From Phytophthora hibernalis (taxonomy: Eukaryota; Oomycota; Peronosporomycetes; Peronosporales; Peronosporaceae): 64,000 bases of DNA. Made by a program: the position numbers and the translations under genes. Numbering within the stretch: the stretch's first letter is position 1; each line of letters starts with the position of its first letter. Shown here piece by piece: positions 56,561-64,000 of the stretch. The notes below the pieces were generated by a model, which did no database searches, was not told the origin of the DNA, and saw nothing but the letters and a program-made list of their open reading frames with translations. The stretch lies in contig JAAKBF010000390.1 in the NCBI GenBank assembly GCA_012656075.1, positions 558,001 through 622,000 on the forward strand, read 5' to 3'.

Positions 56561-56962
56561 TACCTGATGCAAGACATAGGTACGATTTGGGCGATAACCA
56601 AACTCGCGTCTCCGTTCGTTGTGCGAAAATTTATGAATGCTGAAAATGACTGGTAGCAAACCTCTTCTGAAGTTGGAAGGGTAACTGTTGCAAGCCCTAC
56701 GTCCGTAATTCGTAATGCGGCCTACTAATACGTAGTACATGTGATAGTTGTGAGTTTGGTCGGTCAGTAGTGCCAAATACGGTAACGATATCTTGAAATT
56801 TGCATGCTAAAATTGCCAAATACTTCGAAGTATCTCGACAAGCCTACTGATTGATATTTTGTTACCACAAAGTTGGCAACCATGACCAAACTTCACCTTC
56901 AAACTTGCTGCTGTGCGCAGCAATTAGGCTTTCAACTTCAGAAGTGTTTTTAGAGTGCTACA

Positions 56963-57974
56963 CTACAGGGTTTTCTCAGCCAATTTGAGCATGCGCTCCG
57001 CAATTTTCTGCATGACGAACGGAGACGCGAGTTTAAACATCTTTCTCCTTATTTCTACGTCAGACACGTAATGGAGAACGCGATGGCAGACGTTGTGGCT
57101 TCTCACTCCATCAATGAGGTTCTCCAATTCTCCCTGGTTTCAAATTTGCTGAATCTCCTGGATTAGCTCCTTTTGTTTTTCCTCGATGAGAGCTTCCGTG
57201 GGTAAAAAGCATTCGCGGGCCACTCCACCGAAAATACAAAATCGCTCCTCGATCACCTCGACACTGATGCAGTTCACTCCGCTTGATTCCGTGAGGCCAA
57301 GTTCCTCTGCGGCTGCTTTAAGCTCCTCGCACGTCAGAGGGGCATGTAGAGCGTGCAAGCATCTTTCCTGACTGATTTCAGCCATTCTTCGTTCGGGCTT
57401 GTAAACACCACCGTTTGACCATCACCCCGTAACACCTGTGGAGGTCCATCGCACAAGAGCACTGTCTTCTTCTTTTCTCCAGCAGCCACTTCTATGACGT
57501 CGTCAATGGCTTCCTCCTTTGGGCGAAGTTTTTGCCATCACCGTCACCTTTATAAACAATTGCTTGCTTTAAGCTTTGGTTGAAGTATTCGTGGTATGCC
57601 GCCGCGATGACCCACGTGTCCTTTGCCTCCCCGATAGCGCTGAAAAAGTAGGCGTAGAAGACGGACTTGCCGATGCCTATGTAGAACATCGCATCAGCTA
57701 AAATTCACCTAGCCAAACAGTTCGGACCACGCGACTTACCTGGCGTCCCAGTTACCGCCACGCACTTCCTCCCAGCGTCCAGCATCTTCTTCACGAGTGT
57801 GTAGTACTCGTCATAGCACTCGCGCTCGTAGTAAAACTTGTCATGTTGGTACTCGTGAACGAACGGCAGGGACGGCAGCTCTTTCTTGAATTTCGCGGCC
57901 TATACCGTCGCTGCGACGTCTACGTTTGCGTCGGTTGTTGTCTTCTGCTTCTTGCTTGGCAGCTCTTGGCTCAT
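56963..57974 (-). pseudogene. Crinkler C-terminal P-loop domain, minus-strand copy, damaged
   Basis: Start-like MSQELPSKKQKTTT at 57974. An intron at 57677-57739 (GTAAGT...TACATAG) joins GTPG to IGKS and so builds a Walker A motif. CEELKAAAEELGLTES, IFGGVARECFLP and a C-terminal FVMQKIAERML follow. A TAG stands in the N-terminal part near 57901, a TGA follows EIQQI at 57140, and the frame changes near 57530. This is the C-terminal region of a CRN protein without the N-terminal translocation module, so secretion is not expected. Confidence 0.6.
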
Positions 57975-58132
57975 CCTTCCCTGCAAGAAAGACGTCTTGG
58001 TGAATGCCGCTATTAACTGTTTTGCTACCAATAAATTGCCAAATATCATGAAATTTTCGACCTGCTGATTGATGCTTTGTTACCACAAAGTTGGCGCAGC
58101 TTGTACTCCACAACCCATTCTTGCAGAGAAGA

Positions 58133-59148
58133 ATGAGTGAAGAGCTGCCAACCAAGAAGCAGAAGACAACAATCAACGCAAACGAAGGCAGCACAGCGTC
58201 TGTAGAGATTGAGACATTCAAGAAAGAGATGCCATCCCTGCCGTTCGTGCACGAGTACCAAAATTGCATGTTTTACTACGAGCGCGAGTGCTACGCGGAG
58301 TTCTACACACTCGTGAAGAAGATGTTGGATGCTGGTGATGACTGTGTGATGGTGACAGGGACGCCATATGAGTCGCGTGGTTAGCTGAGGAGCATTAGAT
58401 GATCTAATGCGATGTTCTACATAGGCATCGGCAAGTCCGTCTTCTACGCCTACTTTTTCAGCGCTTTCGGGAGGAAGCAAAGGACACGTGGATCATTGCG
58501 ATATCCTACAAGAAGGGATACATCGTCGAGGCCACTGTGTTTGCGGATGACGGTAAATCTGAGGAACTACTGTATCCCAGCGAAACCTCGGTAGACTCTG
58601 CCGCGATAAGAGCCCACACACAGAAGAAGAAGATGATCTTCTTGTGCGATGGACCTCCAAACAGGATCAGGGGTAGCGGTGGCAGTCAAACAGTGGTGTT
58701 TACAAGCCCGAACGAAGAATGCTGAAATCAGTGAGAAAAGATAATTGCACGCTCTATATGCCCCTCTGGACATGTGAGGAGCTTAAAGCAGCCGCAGAGG
58801 AACTTGGCCTCACGGAATCATGCGGCGTGGACTGCATCTCTGACGATGAGATTGAGAAACGATTTAATATTTTCGGTGGCGTGGCCCGCGAATGTTTTTA
58901 CCTTCGGGTCTTGTCGAAGAAAGACAAGATGAGCTGGTCCAGGAGATTATACAAATCGCTAACCAGGAAGAATTTGAGAACCTCGCCGATGGAGTGAGGA
59001 GCCACAACGATTGCTTTCGCGTTGTTCATCACGTGCCAGATACTGAAAAAGAAGGAGGAAGTCGCTTAAACTCGCGTCTCCGTTCGTCGTGCAGAAGATT
59101 GCGGAGCATATGCTGCAATTCACTGCCCTAAAAGCACTTCTGAAGTAG
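58133..59148 (+). pseudogene. Crinkler C-terminal P-loop domain, plus-strand copy, splice donor lost
   Basis: The counterpart of the minus-strand copy, in opposite orientation. MSEELPTKKQKTTIN begins at 58133, followed by FVHEYQNCMFYYERECYAEF. Where the sister has the donor CCAGGTAAGT, this copy has CCATATGAGT (58365-58374), so the intron before IGKSVFYAYFF cannot be spliced normally. Later parts (CEELKAAAEELGLTESCGVD, IFGGVARECF) need frame changes near 58475, 58722 and 58895. A final frame ends at 59146-59148. No CRN N-terminal module. Confidence 0.6.
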
Positions 59149-59224
59149 GAAACCTAACAGCTCAAGAAGATCTACGTGTTTTGAGTATGAAGCATCCATA
59201 GTGTCGACTCGGGCTGATTGATGT

Positions 59225-59360
59225 TTTATTTCACAGCCAAACATACAACAACTGACGCAAACACAGACGACGTAGCGTCGGTAGAGGACGCGAAATTCAA
59301 GAAAGAGCCGCCGCTGCCGTTCGCGCATGGATTTCAACCTCCACCTGTGATTCACATGAA
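59225..59360 (+). pseudogene. Crinkler fragment
   Basis: Only the lead-in of the same CRN domain remains (VASVEDAKFKKEPPLPFAHG), broken off after about 45 codons. Confidence 0.5.
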
Positions 59361-59427
59361 AGCAATTCGAAACACCATCACGTGAAAAATATCCATCGCA
59401 CACGTGAAATGAATCTTCTTTCGGTGA

Positions 59428-60494
59428 TCAGAAGACGAGTGGGTCGGTGCCACTGCTTGTTTTACTGCCACAGCTCGAGTTGCTGCTGCGAGAGCCTTCC
59501 GGTGGGAGGTGGAACTTCTCGATCTTCAGCTTGCGTCGCTCGCGTTTGACACCGAAGCGCGTGTTGCTCGGAGCATGACAGGCCAGCGCATGCATCCGAG
59601 GCAGTTTGCTCAGCGTCAACGAACCTTGGAACTCTCTCAGCTCTTCAGGCAGCAAATCACGTGTGCCCGCGAAAGAGCTCATTGTGAGCACGGTATCACT
59701 CACATGTCGAAGTTCGTTGACGAACGCAGTAGGGAAAGCACTCAACACTTGACTGCCAAGCAGAACGAGCCCCACCGCACTCTTGGACTTGCTCAGCAAT
59801 CCTCGAAGTCTTTTCAAAAACCAAAAAGCGCCTTCATGTGCACAGCATCAGAAGCTCCCAGTAACGGCGACCCAAGCCCCATAAGTGCCACCCGCAGCAC
59901 TTGTTCGCCTCTGTCCATCTTCACCAGTTCTTCAATAGACGTATACAACGTCTCGTACACGTCCTTCACACTCTCCGAGCAGGTTACCAACTCTAGAGGT
60001 ACAGGCTCATTAGCGTCCAGCATCTCCCTGTGTATTAATTTTGACAGGTCGAAACTGTGGCAGAACCTCTGTCTCTGCTGCTTGGGCTCGTACTTGGCAT
60101 ACTGCCAGGCAATAGTGAGTGGGGTCTCTTCGTCCGTAAGTTGTTGTTTTACCTGTCGTTGGGCTCGACTGAGCTCCAGAGGTAGTTGGTACCGTATAAA
60201 GTCTCGGGGGTCAAGTCCACCAATTGTAACTTTTTGGGTCCCGTCCGCCACGCCTTCCGCCACAAAGTACCGCAGTAAATCGACAGCCAACGAGTCGGAG
60301 GAGGACGCTCCCATCCCCAAAGCGTCGGTCGGAGGCGTCTCCACGAGGTTCAAAGAGCCCAACAACAGGCCACCGCACAGTGCTGAATCCAACTCACTCA
60401 GACCGGAGGACACTAGTGTCTGCCCATTCACGAAGGGCTTGGTGCCGCTGCGTTGCGACGAAGTGGCGGGTGTCTTGCGTCGAAAGCTGGTCAT
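59428..60494 (-). CDS. ELP4: Elongator complex subunit 4 (PAXNEB)
   Basis: Start at 60494, MTSFRRKTPATSSQRSGTKP. The RecA-like fold of ELP4 shows VNGQTLVSSGLSELDSALCG then GGLLLGSLNLVE, in which the Walker A region is degenerate as in other ELP4 proteins. LLRYFVAEGVADGTQKVTI and FCHSFDLSKL follow. The frame stops at 59814, and the next frame continues from FWFLKRLRGLL to SSGTDPLVF at 59428. One missing base near 59831 joins them, about 355 residues in all. ELP4 forms a ring with ELP5 and ELP6 in Elongator, which modifies wobble uridines of tRNA. Confidence 0.8.
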
Positions 60495-61739
60495 GACGAT
60501 TGGACACTAGAGGACAGGGGTGTCACTATTAAGAGGATTACCTGTGAAAATTAATCTGATGGATTAAATGATTTAGTTTTGAGCCCTGTCTATCGTGCCC
60601 AAACTTGATAGGAACTTGTATGCTGTCGGCAAATTTTGAACGAATCATGTTTGTGATGTGAATATGTTGGCTTCGCGTGCCCACTTCAAGGCGATATCAC
60701 GACAGATAACTGCTACCCAGGGTTGAGCTCATTCGCTGGTGGCAAAATGCGTGGCTTTATCCAGCGCACAGTGCGTCAAGGAACCCGACATGCCGTGGCA
60801 ATGTGTGGTTCCAGCGCATCCTCGCTTTTTCAGGGTAGACAGGTCGAACAACAGAGGAAATCCTAGCAGAGCAACGTTGACAGGTCCACCGACAACGAGT
60901 CTACGGAACCTACGACGCAGCCAACTACGACGCACCCACTAATACCCACGACGAGTTCGACGAATTCCGCAGCTACAAAGTACAAGACGGGCCAAAGACA
61001 ATCCGTGCTCGGAGACTGGGGCTATTATAACCTGGGCGAAATCACTACGTCTGCAGCGATTCGTGTTGGGTAAACCCTACCTGCAACGCATTTAGCTATG
61101 ATGAGAGTGAAGGGTGGTGGTATCCGGTTACGATCGTGGATCCAACTAGAAGGCTCACCATTGTCATGGGCGCTTCATGTGTCTCTGGCCACTTCCGGCA
61201 CAAGTTTGTCGTGGGTTGACAGCTGTTTGATCGACAACTTGAAAACTGTAAGAACTTACTTTTGTAAACTGTATTGCAAATATTGGTCCAATTTCGTATT
61301 ATATATATTGTTTCTGAAAATCCCAATAATCCGTTTTTATATTTAGAAAAACTGGTTTTAGTGATATTGATTTTTTATGCAGATGAGTCGCAGGGACGTG
61401 ATATGTGGCGTCGTGGAACACGGCTACTGGCACTGCAGCAATAGCAAGGGTACCTGTTGCAGCTTGGATCATTGTTGCCATTCTGGAAGATAAGGATCAG
61501 CGCGACTGGGTTTGCGTTTGGTGCAATTGTCAAAGTGAGGTCGTGGTCCTGATGACCAACTTATGAGGACCAGCGTTGCATATCCGTCTTGCAACGGACA
61601 AATTGAAGGTTCTCCATGATCTCGTCCAGAACTAAGTTGGGATGATCCAAGGGTGTTCACTGATGAAACGTTAGAGAATTATCACAACGTTTTAGAGCAC
61701 GAGGTGACTTTAAGGAAGCATCCCTTTTTGCATCAACTC
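60495..61739. other. Intergenic; one possible small presequence-like frame
   Basis: A 39-codon plus-strand frame at 60747-60866 starts MRGFIQRTVRQGTRHAV, which looks like a mitochondrial presequence. A coherent Asp/Tyr-rich frame (NTHDEFDEFRSYKVQDG) follows near 60930, but no splice joins them convincingly. Nothing else is supported. Confidence 0.3.
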
Positions 61740-61959
61740 CCCAGATAAACCCTTGCATTAGGACGGCAATCTCATGATACCGAGCCGAAGCTCGTCGATG
61801 CTTGGTGAAGCCAGTATGTTTACCAAGCCCAGGAACACAGTTCCTGCTCTAAACATACTGGCCGCACCTAAGCATCGACGAGCTAACGAGCAAGAAGGCC
61901 TTATGGATACACGGCTCGGTATCCTGAGATCACCGTCCTAAAAGAAGGGTTATCTGGGT
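61740..61959. mobile_element. Foldback/MITE-like element
   Basis: Ends CCCAGATAAACCCTT and AAGGGTTATCTGGG are inverted repeats with one gap. Pairing goes on through TTAGGACGG and ATACCGAGCCG on both sides. An inner pair (CTCGTCGATGCTTGGTG / CACCTAAGCATCGACGAG) and a hairpin CCAGTATGTTTA/TAAACATACTGG make an almost complete stem. No coding capacity. Confidence 0.65.
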
Positions 61960-61965
61960 GAAAAG

Positions 61966-62190
61966 CGTCGATACTGGTAGGAGCAGTGGTTCTTTCAGTG
62001 GCACCCGAGCCACGAGCCAACGACCCCAGCTTGAGTTCTCGTCGTCAAGTTATTGAGATCCTGTCTGCGTGATATCCGGATGGATATCCCATAAATACAT
62101 TCTTTGCTTAAGAGTTAACACTGGTAAGTGCAGTGGTTCTTTCCGAGCCACGACCCTAGCTCGAGTTGTGCTTTCGTCATCATGTGTGAC
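61966..62190. repeat. Diverged tandem duplication
   Basis: GCAGTGGTTCTTTC followed by GAGCCACGA and an AGCTYGAGTT block occurs at about 61982-62042 and again at about 62130-62170. Old duplication beside the foldback element. Confidence 0.4.
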
Positions 62191-62528
62191 TCCCAGTTTA
62201 ACGTACATGTATTGTCCTTTTCAGTTTATTTGCCGTCCGATTTTGGGGTAAAATCGGACTTCAGTACTCCGCTTTTTGATTTGTTAAAGTAGGCTGCTGA
62301 CGCCGTAAAGTAAGGTACCCATCATTGGTTCGCGTCGCCTTCATTTTCGCTGAGCATAGAGGCGCTGAAGACTGAAGATGCAAGGTTGATGCTGGCGGTT
62401 GCGGTGAAGAAGAGCGCCGTGCTCCTGGTGATTAATGATGCTGGCGCCGCTGCTGGCAGTGCCGGAGCTCTTGGCGCTGTCGGTGGCGGCGGAGACGAAC
62501 TTGTCGCTGATGCCGGCGCTGATGCTGT

Positions 62529-62650
62529 CGGTGCCGGCGGAGAAGATCTTGTCGCTGATGCCGTGTCGGTGCCGGCGGAGAAGATCTTGTCACTGCGCTG
62601 CTGGTAGTGCCGGAGCTATTTGCGCTGTCGGTGCCGGCGGAGAAGAAATA
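62529..62650. repeat. GC-rich minisatellite
   Basis: A unit of about 37 bases starting GTCGGTGCCGGCGGAGAAGA occurs at 62529 and 62566, and a third partial copy near 62629. It lies inside a GCTG-rich 200-base tract without a convincing gene. Confidence 0.5.
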
Positions 62651-62764
62651 GTCTGTGCCCACCGTTTAGAGGGCCAATTTCGGTGGCCACACGCGACCCT
62701 GCAGTTAACATTGAAGACACGGATCATATCGAGCCAAGCACAAACGAAGAAACCTAGGAAACAT

Positions 62765-63150
62765 CTAGTCGATCTGTATTTCAATTTTATTGGAGTGATA
62801 TCCACAGTGTTTGTACAGGTTCAGACCTACTGAGTCTTTCTGTCGTGTGCAGTAGTATAGCGCAACCTTCATCACAGCGATGGGTCCGCGTGAAACGCCA
62901 TGTTGGCATGATGTTGAATCCATCTCTTCAAAAGGTGAAAACGACACCTCGATAGGATTCAAGTCGGGCGAATACGGAGGAAGAAACAGCAACAACGCAC
63001 CGTTTGCGTGTACTAATTCCTGGAGCTCTTCATACATGTATCTTTGCGTTATCCATGACCACTATTGATCTGGGTAGAGGCCATGGATTTAGGAATGGAG
63101 CGATTTTTGTCTTGAACACCGCTTGGTCACGGGAAACAATGCTACAAACG
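62765..63150 (-). mobile_element. Tc1/mariner-type transposase C-terminal relic
   Basis: A minus-strand frame carries FLNPWPLPRSIVVMDNAKIH and FLPPYSPDLNPIE, the second Asp and last acidic residue of the DDE_3 domain. The tail ends at a stop at 62765. The N-terminal half is missing. Confidence 0.75.
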
Positions 63151-63647
63151 ACACCAGCTGCATCAGACCAAAAACAAACACCCGTGTTGAACAGTTGCAT
63201 TTACGTTTTCGGGAGTAATTCCAGTCATTTCGGAGTGATAGCGTGAACTTGGCAGTCGAATCATTACCAAAATATAGATGCAGTAGAGCAAGGGGATAAC
63301 AAATTCAAGGTAGGCAGTACTACGTAATAAACAGGCACTCAGTTGTGAAGAGCATTTCAAGGGATTTTTGCAAAATAGACCGACATATTGCGGATAAATC
63401 GTGGGGTGTTGTAGATTTCCCAGGAGACAACTTTCAATATCCCCGACACAGACTTTATCAGGACATAATCGGATAAATTGATGTACTTCACGTCCGAGAG
63501 CGACAACAGTGGAAGGGTTGAAGAGCTCCTGCCGATGATATCCCAGGTAAATTTTGAGTGCGGGCACTGACGATACAAGCGACTTACTGTATTGATGGCG
63601 TGAGAATATCCCACAACGTCAGCTCTTGCTGTCAGCTTGCGTCTCAA
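63120..63647 (-). pseudogene. Multi-span membrane family copy, C-terminal part, joined to the mariner relic
   Basis: Two overlapping frames read KFTWDIIGRSSSTLPLLSL ... VVSWEIYNTPRFI, and then LRSTAYLEFVIPLLYCIYIL ... YHSEMTGITPENVNATV. These are parts of the same membrane family as 53969-55465. Similarity fades at about 63120, where transposase sequence begins. Truncated. Confidence 0.5.
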
Positions 63648-64000
63648 TAATTATGACAGCATTTTCGGTTACACTTGCGTCTCACTTGATCTCTCCAATT
63701 CCGTTTTTCGTGGTTTCCACAGCTCCAGTATTGGGAGCAGTGTATTTGGTCCGACTGATACTGGGCAACCGCATCGTACGTCACATGGTGACGAACCGAA
63801 GCCAAAAAAACAATTCTCGAACTTCGTCAACGCTCAGACATTCATGGCGCTAGTATATCCAACCTACGAGGCACTGTTCCGCGCTCGGATTATCAACTTC
63901 TCGTCATCCCGCACTTACCCATGATAAACTGGGGACGAAGTATATCGTACTAAGATGTACTTCGCAACTGGAAGACATGATGCCGGAAGCAGTCATCTTC
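63620..64000 (+). CDS. Multi-span membrane family copy, cut by right edge
   Basis: Plus-strand pieces ISPIPFFVVSTAPVLGAVY, FMALVYPTYEALFR and, at the very end, LEDMMPEAVIF match the middle of the 53969-55465 protein (FPIPFIVILGVPIFYTLF; MEDLMPEAVIF). The frame changes near 63795 and 63925. The upstream part is missing, and the gene continues beyond the window. Confidence 0.5.

Noticed and set aside
59509..60510. 333-codon plus-strand open frame
   Set aside because: Antisense to ELP4, whose domain content is clear on the other strand.
62386..62833. Ala/Gly/Val-rich frames in the GCTG tract
   Set aside because: Produced by the minisatellite; open in several frames at once.

Overview
The window looks like nuclear DNA of a plant-pathogenic oomycete, most likely Phytophthora or a close relative. 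The signs are two RxLR-dEER secreted effectors, a Crinkler (CRN) gene plus several CRN fragments, a Kazal-type secreted protease inhibitor, short (about 55-115 base) GT-AG introns, and an oomycete-type multi-span membrane protein family. Species cannot be set from the sequence alone.

Layout, left to right. 0-7.4 kb: a PHD-finger gene cut by the left edge, a coiled-coil gene, a tandem pair of paralogous EF-hand-like genes on the minus strand, and a small TAZ zinc-finger gene. 7.8-11.4 kb: a SulP anion transporter followed on the same strand by an MscL mechanosensitive channel gene. 11.5-26 kb: a gene-poor, repeat-rich stretch with an RxLR gene, foldback (MITE-like) elements, a second RxLR gene, and relics of Copia, MULE and LINE elements. 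26-33 kb: the Kazal inhibitor, a second SulP gene convergent with a second MscL gene (this one with a C-terminal zinc ribbon), and a large secreted protein. 33.5-34 kb: two adjoining foldback repeats. 34-50.6 kb: a gene-dense block with tyrosinase, a bacterial-type SulP, a UVSSA homologue, a condensation-type acyltransferase, a coiled-coil protein, a PH-C2-MAP kinase region and a CRN gene with an HNH-like tail. 51-56 kb: an intact SulP gene, a multi-span membrane gene and a mitochondrial GGQ release-factor-like gene. 56-64 kb: CRN C-terminal fragments in alternating orientation, Elongator subunit ELP4, more foldback DNA, and membrane-family copies joined to a Tc1/mariner relic.

Four SulP genes lie in about 45 kb, and two sit directly beside the two MscL genes. 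This suggests an ion or osmotic transport neighbourhood that grew by duplication.

Many otherwise well conserved coding regions change frame by one base, usually at a short homopolymer and usually by an apparently missing base. The same pattern is found in housekeeping genes (UVSSA, ELP4, MAP kinase), so undercalled homopolymers in the assembly are a likelier cause than mass pseudogenisation. CDS entries below therefore span such breaks and say where they are.
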